Shown here piece after piece: positions 1-6,970 of a DNA stretch of 9,663 bases (position 1 is its first letter; every line of letters begins with the position of its first letter). The position numbers and the translations under genes are program-made. The notes below the pieces were generated by a model. It was not told where the DNA came from. It ran no database searches and was given only the letters and a program-made list of their open reading frames with translations. Source of the DNA: Chitinophagaceae bacterium UBA2467 (GTDB lineage Bacteria > Bacteroidota > Bacteroidia > Chitinophagales > Chitinophagaceae); NCBI GenBank assembly GCA_002342205.1, contig DDPN01000140.1, forward strand, positions 1-9,663. The letters are read 5' to 3'.

Positions 1-2
1 GT

Positions 3-809
3 CGAATATTACAGGTGCTCCAATCCAAAATAAATGTTATCACAGAAAGAGAAATCGATTACATCTGCATAACAGATATGACAACTAGCTTTAAAGATGG
101 TAGTAGTTTAATCGGCAAATGGATAACCAATAAAAACACACTTGAATATTTAGGGGTATGGGAAAATATCAATAACCCCAATTTTAATTACCCCGAATTC
201 GGGGTAATTAAACAAAATGCAGGGACAAATAGATTCATCATGTCAAGCGGACAATGGATTGAGCGTACAAAGGCAATTGGGCTAAAGACAAAGCCAGGCC
301 GCTATGGCGGCACTTATGCTCACAAGGATATTGCATTTCATTTTGCCATGTGGCTAAGTCCCGAGTTTCAGATCTATCTTATCAATGAGTTCCAACGCCT
401 TAAAAATGATGAAAACAATCGGTTAAAAATTGAATGGAGCATCCAACGAACACTTGCGAAGGTTAACTATTTAATACATACCGATGCAATCAAAGAGAAT
501 TTAGTTCCTCAGCTAATTTCAAAAGAGCAAATTAGCTTTGTGTATTCAAATGAGGCTGATCTGTTAAATGTTGCCTTATTTGGAGTGACGGCAAAAGAAT
601 GGAGAGAACAAAATCAGGAAAAATCTGGGAATTTAAGAGATTATGCAACTTTGGAGCAATTAGTAGTTTTAAGCAATATGGAAAGTATCAATGCCTTAAT
701 GATTCAACAAGGCATAAGCCAGGAAGAACGTTTGACTCAGTTAAACAAAGTGGCAATAACACAAATGAAGTCCCTCTTAGAAAATAAGTCGACGAAAAAA
801 ATTAAATAA
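3..809 (+). CDS. KilA-N domain protein, 5' end possibly outside window
   Basis: KilA-N is a domain of phage, large DNA virus and bacterial proteins thought to bind DNA; the role of the chromosomal Bacteroidota versions is not established. Numbering from the GTG at 15, the N-terminal half (about residues 5-130) carries the family landmarks as I know them: DYICITDM, a WITNKNTLEYLGVWE stretch, then GRYGGTYAHKDIAFHFAMWLSPEF and LINEFQRLK. The C-terminal half has EADLLNVALFGVTAKEWRE, NLRDYATLEQLVVLSN and GISQEERL, also typical of the roughly 260-280 residue Bacteroidota members, so the protein looks intact to its end. The frame is open to the left edge and GTG is the first possible start, so the true start may lie upstream; no ribosome binding site is visible in the 14 bases available. 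It runs in the same direction as pdxA, 18 bases away. A 30-base perfect palindrome lies within codons 57-66. Function unknown; DNA binding is inference. Confidence 0.85.
   Translation, partial: RILQVLQSKINVITEREIDYICITDMTTSFKDGSSLIGKWITNKNTLEYLGVWENINNPNFNYPEFGVIKQNAGTNRFIMSSGQWIERTKAIGLKTKPGRYGGTYAHKDIAFHFAMWLSPEFQIYLINEFQRLKNDENNRLKIEWSIQRTLAKVNYLIHTDAIKENLVPQLISKEQISFVYSNEADLLNVALFGVTAKEWREQNQEKSGNLRDYATLEQLVVLSNMESINALMIQQGISQEERLTQLNKVAITQMKSLLENKSTKKIK
183..212. repeat. 30-base perfect palindrome inside the KilA-N gene
   Basis: The left half TTTAATTACCCCGAA (183-197) is followed with no spacer by its exact reverse complement (198-212); the symmetry breaks at 182/213. It begins on the first base of codon 57 and ends on the last base of codon 66, encoding FNYPEFGVIK, so both strands read the same ten codons in this register. 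The encoded residues align without a gap to what I recall of the family (N-P-x-F then E-F then I-K), so it does not look like an inserted element. It could be a binding site for a dimeric protein, an mRNA hairpin or a cruciform. The sequence is certain; the function is not. Confidence 0.9.
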
Positions 810-827
810 TTATTACCTTCCAAAATT

Positions 828-1910
828 ATGAATACTAATAAACCCGTTATAGGCATTTCCTGTGGTGATCTGAATGGAATCGGTATAGAACTGATCATCA
901 AAACTTTTATGGACAATCGCATGCTCGATCACTGCACGCCTGTGATTTTTGCCTCTAATAAGGTCATTAATTTTTATAAAAAAACAATCCCGGAATGCAA
1001 CTTCAACTATGCCAGTTGCAAAGAACTGAACCGTATCAATCATAAGCAGATTAATGTATTCAATTGCTGGGAAGAAGATGTAGAAATTCAACCGGGGCAA
1101 CTCACGCCGGAGGGAGGCAAATACGGGATTCTCTCTTTACAGACAGCTGTCGCAGCACTCAAGCAAAAACAAATTGATGGGCTAGTCACTGCGCCCATTC
1201 ATAAAAAGAATATTCAGTCCTTTGATTTTTCACATCCTGGACATACCCCCTACTTGCAACAAGTATTTGGGGTGAAAGATGTAGTGATGCTGATGGTGGC
1301 AAATGATTTTAGAATTGGACTAGTAACAGAACATGTTTCCGTTGCACAAGTGGCGGGTCAGTTAACAAAAGAAAGAATTTTAAATAAGCTACAAGTCCTC
1401 AATCAAAGTCTGCAAAAAGATTTTGGCATTGACAAGCCACGTATTGCAGTACTAGCACTCAATCCGCATGCAGGAGATGAGGGGTTAATTGGAAAAGAAG
1501 AGGAAACAATCATTCGCCCAGCGATTAAAGAAGCAAAAAATAATAATATACTAGCAGTAGGACCTTACTCTGCTGATGCATTTTTTGCAAGAGGAAGCTA
1601 CGAACACTTTGATGCAGTGCTAGCGATGTATCATGATCAAGGATTGATTCCATTCAAGACTATTGCAGCGGGCGAAGGAGTGAATTTCACTGCGGGCCTC
1701 CCCGCCGTTCGTACTTCACCCGATCATGGTGTAGCTTTTGATATTGCGGGAAAAAATCTTGCCGACCACCAGTCTTTTATTACTTCCATCTTTGAATGTG
1801 TTGATATAATCAACCGACGTAATGGTTTTGCAGAAATGCGCAGTAACCCACTTCGCAAAGCCTCTAAGGCTATGCTCGCAAATGCAAAAGATGAAGCGCT
1901 GGAAGATTAA
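828..1910 (+). CDS. pdxA: 4-hydroxythreonine-4-phosphate dehydrogenase
   Basis: PdxA oxidises 4-phosphohydroxy-L-threonine with NAD(P)+; the product condenses with deoxyxylulose phosphate (PdxJ) to make pyridoxine phosphate, in the cytosol, as part of the DXP-dependent vitamin B6 route. The 360 residues match the usual length. The three metal-binding histidines are visible: H169 in TEHVSV, H214 in LNPHAGDEG and H269 in AMYHDQG, equivalent to E. coli H166, H211 and H266. The substrate-binding HT pair is H139-T140 in HPGHTPYLQ. The late block GVNFTAGLPAVRTSPDHG (284-301) is diagnostic. The N-terminal loop reads GDLNGIG (13-19) rather than GDPAGIG, which I associate with Bacteroidota PdxA. The ATG at 828 has no Shine-Dalgarno, only an A/T-rich leader. 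It may be co-transcribed with the KilA-N gene 18 bases upstream. Its stop directly abuts the stop of the convergent LolA-like gene. All key residues are present, so it should be active. Confidence 0.97.
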   Translation: MNTNKPVIGISCGDLNGIGIELIIKTFMDNRMLDHCTPVIFASNKVINFYKKTIPECNFNYASCKELNRINHKQINVFNCWEEDVEIQPGQLTPEGGKYGILSLQTAVAALKQKQIDGLVTAPIHKKNIQSFDFSHPGHTPYLQQVFGVKDVVMLMVANDFRIGLVTEHVSVAQVAGQLTKERILNKLQVLNQSLQKDFGIDKPRIAVLALNPHAGDEGLIGKEEETIIRPAIKEAKNNNILAVGPYSADAFFARGSYEHFDAVLAMYHDQGLIPFKTIAAGEGVNFTAGLPAVRTSPDHGVAFDIAGKNLADHQSFITSIFECVDIINRRNGFAEMRSNPLRKASKAMLANAKDEALED

Positions 1911-2603
1911 CTACTGTAACTGCGCGTCAGTTACTCCTTTGTTGATCAAATAGGATTTATACAAAATCTCTACTTTCCCTTTTTGAGGGCCTTTAGGACT
2001 GTTGTTTTTTGTACTCCCATTATCGTAATCTAGTGTCGTCCCTTTGGGTAATTTAAAATCACGCGTATTAAATTCAACTACTACTTTATCTGGCAATCCC
2101 CAATTTGTATAGGCACCATAACGCATTTGAATTTCATAGGTGCCATTTTCACGTGTACTAATTAAGGAACGAAGTACTACCAGCTTTACAGGATCGATAT
2201 ACAAGGTTGCACGCGTAATTTCTTCTGCATCATTGATGGGGAATACTTTCACAATCTGACAATTGATTCCGTCAATACTTGCACTACCTGCGTCAATTGC
2301 TTCAAAATTTTGTAAGCCCAAAACGTTATTCAAATTAATATTCACCGTCCCTTTAGGAACAAAAGAAACGCCTTTTTGATTTTTGATTTTGAGTTGATCT
2401 GGCTTACGGTAATAAATGGTAACCAACGAGACCGGAGCTTTTATAAAAAGTACATTCGTTTTTAATTGAGCAACTGCACTGTAATTATTTACCAAATCAT
2501 ATTTCTTTTTTACACCAGCTAATAGAGTGGTTGGATCAATAGCTGCCTGTACAGAAGTAAACCCCGTCAATAGTAGCAAGCTGGCAAAAATTGCTCTCAA
2601 CAT
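1911..2603 (-). CDS. LolA-like periplasmic protein (outer-membrane lipoprotein-sorting family)
   Basis: A 230-residue secreted protein. Residues 1-20 form a signal peptide (basic R3, hydrophobic AIFASLLLLTGFTS, cleavage after VQA20), so it should act in the periplasm. The rest looks like the LolA fold, an incomplete beta barrel that holds lipid or lipoprotein acyl chains: an N-terminal helix with LLAGVKKKYDLVNNYSA (27-43), then alternating strands such as VSLVTIYYRKPDQLKI (58-73), ATLYIDPVKLVVLRSL (132-147) and YEIQMRYG (156-163), the usual order in this superfamily. There is no lipobox cysteine. Its start overlaps the permease stop by 7 bases (ATG inside TTATGTTGA), so translation is probably coupled and it likely works with that ABC exporter. 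It is probably not the canonical LolA partner of LolCDE, because the neighbouring permease is ABC-2 type and not FtsX-like. The substrate is unknown. Confidence 0.72.
   Translation of the reverse strand: MLRAIFASLLLLTGFTSVQAAIDPTTLLAGVKKKYDLVNNYSAVAQLKTNVLFIKAPVSLVTIYYRKPDQLKIKNQKGVSFVPKGTVNINLNNVLGLQNFEAIDAGSASIDGINCQIVKVFPINDAEEITRATLYIDPVKLVVLRSLISTRENGTYEIQMRYGAYTNWGLPDKVVVEFNTRDFKLPKGTTLDYDNGSTKNNSPKGPQKGKVEILYKSYLINKGVTDAQLQ
1916..1934 (+). terminator. possible terminator hairpin at the convergent pdxA / LolA-like junction
   Basis: GTAACTG (1916-1922), a 5-base loop, then CAGTTAC (1928-1934) form a perfect 7-bp stem six bases after the pdxA stop. On the + strand it is followed by TCCTTTGTTG, a weak U-rich tail. 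It lies inside the last codons of the convergent gene, since there is no intergenic space. Symmetry means it forms on both transcripts, but the minus-strand transcript lacks a U tract. Terminator function is inference. Confidence 0.4.
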
Positions 2604-3481
2604 AAAATATCTTTTTTTCTATAGCCAATCACAGATAGACTGACAAAAAATAGCGTATAGCCCACTAATATGATACCACTCTTTAGCAGCGCCATCGGAT
2701 TTTCAATAGATCCATCAATGGTAACACCCTCTGCATTTTTCTCCACGTAAAAAAATCCTTTCCAACCTAACATATGTGTAGTGAAAGACCAAGGGTTAAT
2801 GGTTTGCTCAAAGACAGGAACTTTTAATTGCTGAATGATCGTAAACACAATCACTATACATACCGTTGCCACAATGGGACCCAAGGCGTTTTCTGCATAC
2901 ACAGAAAGAAATAGCGCCATGGATGCAATCATGGTAAGGGCTAATGCAGCATAAATAAAGGCTCCAATAAACCGCCAAAGCACATCGTGTTGACTAATGA
3001 TATGCAAATCAGTTTCTCTAAAAACTACCAAGTCTTCTTGCCCAAATAAAAGCAAGCTACCGAACAATGCAAAAAGGGCCATCCACAATAACAATAAGAT
3101 TACATAGACGGTACTCGCAGAAAATTTAGCAAGTAATAAAGTAGTACGCGAGGTGGGCTGTGCTGCTAACATTCGTAATGTACCCGTTTGCGCTTCGCCC
3201 GCAATCATATCACCCGCGATTAGTGCAACTAATAATGGAACATGAATCAAAATCAAATGTAAAATGGCAACACAAACAAAATACCCATTCAGAATCTGCT
3301 GCTCAGGAATTTCAAATGTATCGGCTTGGCTGTCTGTAAAAAAGTGAATAAACTCGGTTCCATTTACCCGCAATGCAAATTGGACTAATAAAACAATAAG
3401 CGCAATGGCACCAAATGCAATATACGTTCGGGGTCTTCGAAATATTTTAAATAACTCGATATATAAAATGGATGCAAACAT
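2597..3481 (-). CDS. ABC-2 type transporter permease
   Basis: A 294-residue integral membrane subunit of an ABC exporter in the inner membrane. I count six likely membrane segments, near residues 19-37, 68-90, 121-147, 170-195, 200-216 and 267-287. After the second comes the ABC-2 family coupling region GDMIAGEAQTGTLRMLAAQP followed by TSRTTLLLAKF (90-120), which matches the usual pattern of an acidic pair, GTL and a late P-x-SR-x-K. The N-terminus (YIELFKIFRRPRTYI) is the typical amphipathic start before the first helix. There is no ATPase domain; that subunit is encoded just upstream, with stop and start sharing one base (TAATG), a translational-coupling arrangement. The downstream overlap with the LolA-like gene is 7 bases. 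Relatives include drug, lantibiotic and bacitracin-type exporters, but the substrate cannot be told from the sequence. Confidence 0.88.
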   Translation of the reverse strand: MFASILYIELFKIFRRPRTYIAFGAIALIVLLVQFALRVNGTEFIHFFTDSQADTFEIPEQQILNGYFVCVAILHLILIHVPLLVALIAGDMIAGEAQTGTLRMLAAQPTSRTTLLLAKFSASTVYVILLLLWMALFALFGSLLLFGQEDLVVFRETDLHIISQHDVLWRFIGAFIYAALALTMIASMALFLSVYAENALGPIVATVCIVIVFTIIQQLKVPVFEQTINPWSFTTHMLGWKGFFYVEKNAEGVTIDGSIENPMALLKSGIILVGYTLFFVSLSVIGYRKKDILC

Positions 3482-4224
3482 TAATGACCGGTTAACGATA
3501 AAAAATAAGCCTCCAGCACGTATCGCTTTTCTGGTACAGCCTGCAACTTTAACTGACTAGCTTTTTGGGTCAGCGATTGCATAGACTCTTCAGCAACTTT
3601 TTTTCCTTTGTGAATAATCAGCACCCGATCTGCAATCATTTCAATTTCACTTAAAAGATGGGAAGACACAATTACCGTTTTCCCCTGCTCTTTACACAAC
3701 GACCGAATCAATTGCCGCATATCTGCAATTCCTTGTGGATCTAACCCGTTGGTAGGCTCATCTAATATGAGCAATTTGGGATCATTGACTAATGCACATG
3801 CCAAAGCCAACCGTTGACGCATCCCTTGGGAATAGGTGCCTACACGACTGGAGGCTCTTTCCAAAAGTCCCACCTGTTGCAGTAAGTCGTTATTCCGTTT
3901 TTGATCAGGGCGACGACCTCCAAATCGAGCAAATAAATTTAAATGCTCTTGAGCAGTAAGATATTTATAGAGATCTGGCTTTTCAACAATCGCGCCAATC
4001 TGAGAGAGTATTGCAGAGCGATTTTTCTCAAGTGAATTTCCAAAAAAAGTGATTTCCCCAGCTGTAGGTTTAATCAAGGTCAACAACATTCGGATCGTTG
4101 TTGACTTGCCCGCTCCATTTTGACCGAGAAAACCATACACCTGTCCCTGCTCCACAGTGAATGATAAGTCATCCACTGCAGTGAATTCGCCAAACCGTTT
4201 CGTGAGTCCGCGTACGGTTAACAA
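3481..4224 (-). CDS. ABC transporter ATP-binding subunit (ABC-2 / BcrA-like)
   Basis: A 247-residue cytoplasmic ATPase that powers the permease encoded next. Motifs in order: Walker A GQNGAGKST (34-42), Q-loop region IGAIVEKPDLYKYLT (76-90) with E81 where many ABC proteins have Q, as is common in BcrA-like exporters, signature YSQGMRQR (131-138), Walker B LLILDEP (151-157) with catalytic E156, D-loop GLDP (160-163) and switch H189 in VSSHLLSE. The tail LEAYFLSLTG resembles the conserved C-terminus of this subfamily. The start is a TTG at 4224: no ATG lies near it, and MLTVRGLTKRFG from there matches the normal ABC N-terminus. It begins only 9 bases after the atpA stop, with CACCTCC rather than an SD in the gap, so it is probably read through from the ATP synthase operon. 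The complete motif set implies an active enzyme. Confidence 0.93.
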   Translation of the reverse strand: MLTVRGLTKRFGEFTAVDDLSFTVEQGQVYGFLGQNGAGKSTTIRMLLTLIKPTAGEITFFGNSLEKNRSAILSQIGAIVEKPDLYKYLTAQEHLNLFARFGGRRPDQKRNNDLLQQVGLLERASSRVGTYSQGMRQRLALACALVNDPKLLILDEPTNGLDPQGIADMRQLIRSLCKEQGKTVIVSSHLLSEIEMIADRVLIIHKGKKVAEESMQSLTQKASQLKLQAVPEKRYVLEAYFLSLTGH

Positions 4225-4233
4225 TGGAGGTGT

Positions 4234-5814
4234 TTACTTTTTATATTGAGGAATCAATCCGTTGGCTAATTCAACCATTTTCTTGATTCCATCTTCAGGC
4301 AGATTTCCTTTTTTGAACTCAGCCATTACCTCAGGAAGTTTGCTTTCCATTTCCATTAGGAAGTGTTCTTCAAATTCCTTCACTCGGTTCACTGCAACTT
4401 CTTTTAATAGTCCGTTTGTTCCGAGATAAATAATTGCTACTTGTTTTTCAACAGTGAAAGGAGAATATTGAGCCTGCTTTAGAATTTCCACGTTACGAGC
4501 ACCCTTGTCAATTACATTTTTTGTAGCCGCATCAAGGTCTCCACCAAACTTAGAGAAGGCCTCTAGCTCACGATAAAGCGCTTGGTCGAGTTTCAACGTA
4601 CCTGCTACTTTTTTCATTGACTTGATCTGCGCATTACCACCCACACGGCTAACAGAAATACCCACGTTAATGGCAGGACGGATACCTGACAAGAAGAGGT
4701 TAGTCTCCAAGAAGATCTGTCCATCCGTAATAGAAATTACGTTGGTAGGGATGTAGGCAGATACGTCACCTGCTTGTGTTTCGATGATGGGAAGAGCAGT
4801 AAGAGAGCCACCCCCTTTAATCAAATGACGGATGCTATCGGGTACATCATTCATGTTCTTTGCAACGTTATCGTCATTGATCACTTTTGCCGCACGCTCT
4901 AATAAACGACTGTGCAAATAGAATACGTCACCAGGATAAGCCTCACGTCCAGGAGGGCGACGCAGAAGCAATGATACCTCACGGTAAGCTACCGCTTGCT
5001 TTGAAAGGTCATCATAAATGATCAAGGCTGGACGACCGGTATCACGGAAGAATTCTCCAATAGCCGCACCAGCAAATGGAGCATAGAATTGCAATGGAGC
5101 TGGATCAGATGCAGAAGCGGCTACAATGATTGTGTAGTCCATGGCTCCGTTATCTTGTAATGTTTTCATTACACCGGCAATAGTGGAAGCCTTTTGTCCA
5201 ATTGCAACATAGATACAGTATACAGGTTTACCTGCTTTGTAAAACTCTTTTTGGTTGATGATGGTATCTAAACAGATGGCTGTTTTACCAGTTTGACGGT
5301 CACCAATTACTAACTCACGCTGACCACGTCCAATCGGAATCATTGCGTCAATCGCTTTGATACCTGTTTGAAGCGGTTCTTTAACGGGCTCTCTAAAAAT
5401 TACACCAGGTGCTTTACGCTCTAGTGGCATTTCATACAATTCGCCTGCGATTGGTCCTTTACCATCAATAGGTTGACCTAAGGTGTTAACCACACGACCC
5501 AGCATGCCCTCTCCTACTTTAATAGAAGCGATCTGACCGGTACGCTTAACTTTAGAACCTTCTTGGATACCACCTGTTTCTCCCATCAATACCACACCCA
5601 CATTATCTTCTTCCAGGTTCAATGCAATGGCACGAACTCCATTTTCAAATTCTACGAGCTCACCATAACGCACATTACCCAATCCATAAACACGGGCAAT
5701 ACCGTCACCGATCTGTAATACGGTTCCTACCTCTTCTAAATCTGCAGTAGCATTAAAGTTGCTCAGCTGTTGTCTGAGTATCGCACTAATTTCATCGGGC
5801 TTAATGTCTGGCAT
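4234..5814 (-). CDS. atpA: F1 ATP synthase subunit alpha
   Basis: Regulatory nucleotide-binding subunit of the F1 head (alpha3beta3) on the cytoplasmic face of the inner membrane. The 526 residues are the normal length. The N-terminal beta-barrel domain includes VLQIGDGIARVYGLGNV (32-48). The central domain has Walker A GDRQTGKT (171-178) and ALIIYDDLSKQAVAYR (263-278). The alpha/beta family signature PAINVGISVSRVGG (380-393) includes R390, the arginine reaching into the catalytic site of the adjacent beta subunit. A C-terminal helical domain follows (YRELEAFSKFGGDLDAAT and onward). The start ATG at 5814 lies 17 bases after the atpH stop, with no SD. Downstream, where atpG is usual, an ABC ATPase gene begins after 9 bases. 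Confidence 0.99.
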   Translation of the reverse strand: MPDIKPDEISAILRQQLSNFNATADLEEVGTVLQIGDGIARVYGLGNVRYGELVEFENGVRAIALNLEEDNVGVVLMGETGGIQEGSKVKRTGQIASIKVGEGMLGRVVNTLGQPIDGKGPIAGELYEMPLERKAPGVIFREPVKEPLQTGIKAIDAMIPIGRGQRELVIGDRQTGKTAICLDTIINQKEFYKAGKPVYCIYVAIGQKASTIAGVMKTLQDNGAMDYTIIVAASASDPAPLQFYAPFAGAAIGEFFRDTGRPALIIYDDLSKQAVAYREVSLLLRRPPGREAYPGDVFYLHSRLLERAAKVINDDNVAKNMNDVPDSIRHLIKGGGSLTALPIIETQAGDVSAYIPTNVISITDGQIFLETNLFLSGIRPAINVGISVSRVGGNAQIKSMKKVAGTLKLDQALYRELEAFSKFGGDLDAATKNVIDKGARNVEILKQAQYSPFTVEKQVAIIYLGTNGLLKEVAVNRVKEFEEHFLMEMESKLPEVMAEFKKGNLPEDGIKKMVELANGLIPQYKK

Positions 5815-5831
5815 ATAACTTGATTTACTTG

Positions 5832-6395
5832 TTATTTGATCTTATAAACAAAATCGTTGTTCTCAAATTGTTTTGCAATTGCTTTCAAATCGTAAGCAAC
5901 ACTAGCATCCACTAGTTTATCATCTACTTGTAATACAAATCCACCGATTATGGATGGATCTACTTTTTCTTGTAGCTCAACGGAAGAATATCCTCCAGAT
6001 TTTTTTACCTGGTTTAATATTGACTGCTTCACTTCGTCGCTGGCAGGTGTAGCCGTTGTTAGCTGTACTGTCTTGATTCCTTTTCTCTCCTTGTAAGCAT
6101 TAACAAAAGCAGTACAGATTTCGGGCAGATAACTCTCGCGATTCTTATTGACCAATAACTGATTGAATGCATTGGAAAGTTCACTTATATGCGCCTTGGT
6201 GACTGCACTAAGAATTTTTCCTTTTACATCTGATTTGATAATAGGACTGCGAAGCATGCTGGCAAAATCACGGCTTTGCTTGCAAACATCCTGTAACCAC
6301 ACCATATCAGCATACACTTGCTCCAACTGTCCTTTTTCAACAGCTAGATCAAGCAGTGACTTGGCGTAACGAGCAGCTAAACGTGGATTTGGCAT
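5832..6395 (-). CDS. atpH: F1 ATP synthase subunit delta (OSCP)
   Basis: Peripheral stalk subunit that ties the top of the alpha3beta3 head to the b subunits, in the cytoplasm at the inner membrane. The 187 residues match the family. The N-terminal helical domain starts RLAARYAKSLLDLAVEKG (5-22), the central part has LLVNKNRESYLPEI (80-93), and the C-terminal domain carries the OSCP/delta signature VELQEKVDPSIIGGFVLQVDDKL split around residues 139-161. Low overall conservation is normal for delta, but these blocks and the position between atpF and atpA make the call secure. The ATG at 6395 lies 9 bases past the atpF stop; no SD is visible. Confidence 0.97.
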   Translation of the reverse strand: MPNPRLAARYAKSLLDLAVEKGQLEQVYADMVWLQDVCKQSRDFASMLRSPIIKSDVKGKILSAVTKAHISELSNAFNQLLVNKNRESYLPEICTAFVNAYKERKGIKTVQLTTATPASDEVKQSILNQVKKSGGYSSVELQEKVDPSIIGGFVLQVDDKLVDASVAYDLKAIAKQFENNDFVYKIK

Positions 6396-6404
6396 GACGT
6401 GCGA

Positions 6405-6899
6405 TTAGTTCATTTTAACAGAATCCACCAGCCCTTTGATGTGAGTCTCTTGAGCTGATTTATTTTCTAGTTCTTTACGAAGTACTTTTTCACTTACCTC
6501 AATCACCAACTTACCAACCTGGTTTTTCACTTCGGTCAACGCAGCCATTTGTTGTGCCTGAATTGCCGCCTGTGTTTCAGCCATTATTTTAGAAGCTTCT
6601 GCTTTGGCTTGGTCCTTTGCTTCTGCAATAATGCGATCTTTAGTTTCACGAGCTTCTTTGAGCAATTGTGCACGCTCTTCACGCGCCTTTGCTAACAAAG
6701 CTTCATTTTCACTTTTCAATTGCGCCATTTCTTCTTGTACACGCTTAGCACTCTCCAATGAAGTTGCGATACTCTTTTCACGCTCGCGCAATCCATTGAT
6801 GATAGCAGGCCATGCATACTTGGCTAACAGAAAGAAAACAGCCAAAAAGGCTACCAGTGTCCAAATCAATAAGCCAAAACCAGGAGTTAACAGATTCAT
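6405..6899 (-). CDS. atpF: Fo ATP synthase subunit b
   Basis: Peripheral stalk subunit: one N-terminal membrane helix and a long cytoplasmic coiled coil that dimerises and binds delta. The 164 residues are the usual size. The membrane segment is about residues 7-27 (GFGLLIWTLVAFLAVFFLLAK), followed by WPAIINGLREREKSIATSLESA. A highly charged, Ala/Glu/Lys-rich heptad region runs from about 35 to 145 without prolines. The ATG at 6899 is preceded by an A-rich leader (AAAAAAATTGAAAC), the common Bacteroidota style in place of an SD. It is separated from atpE by 81 bases holding a strong stem-loop, while its junction to atpH is only 9 bases, so expression could be uncoupled from atpE. Confidence 0.97.
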   Translation of the reverse strand: MNLLTPGFGLLIWTLVAFLAVFFLLAKYAWPAIINGLREREKSIATSLESAKRVQEEMAQLKSENEALLAKAREERAQLLKEARETKDRIIAEAKDQAKAEASKIMAETQAAIQAQQMAALTEVKNQVGKLVIEVSEKVLRKELENKSAQETHIKGLVDSVKMN

Positions 6900-6929
6900 A
6901 GTATAACTAGTTTCAATTTTTTTAAAGTG

Positions 6930-6970
6930 AACTACTGCATCCTCCGCCCTGTGCTTCCGATGCAGTAGTT
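6930..6970 (-). promoter_or_regulatory. 12-bp perfect stem-loop between atpE and atpF
   Basis: AACTACTGCATC (6930-6941) and its exact reverse complement (6959-6970) flank a 17-base loop. On the atp transcript the stem starts 10 bases after the atpE stop and ends 30 bases before the atpF ATG. The RNA loop is purine-rich (GGAAGCACAGGGCGGAG). After the stem comes CACTTTAAAAAAATTG, with no U run, so it is not a standard intrinsic terminator. A role as a 3' stability or processing element that raises c-subunit mRNA over downstream genes is an inference. The hairpin itself is plain in the sequence. Confidence 0.7.

Noticed and set aside
599..787. 62-codon + strand open frame within the KilA-N gene
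   Set aside because: It is out of frame with conserved KilA-N C-terminal motifs that continue uninterrupted to 809, so there is neither a frameshift nor a second gene.
813..1100. 95-codon minus-strand open frame over the start of pdxA
   Set aside because: It overlaps conserved pdxA codons and shows no recognisable domain; it is a by-product of A/T-rich coding sequence.
3481..4224. The ABC ATPase as GldA, the gliding motility ATPase
   Set aside because: It resembles BcrA-like ABC-2 exporter ATPases, and no other gld gene is nearby; the evidence does not support the specific name.
6604..6906. 100-codon open frame on the + strand opposite atpF
   Set aside because: It is fully antisense to a well-supported atpF, is Ser/Arg/Ala-rich as expected from reading a Glu/Ala/Lys coiled-coil gene backwards, and has no family resemblance.
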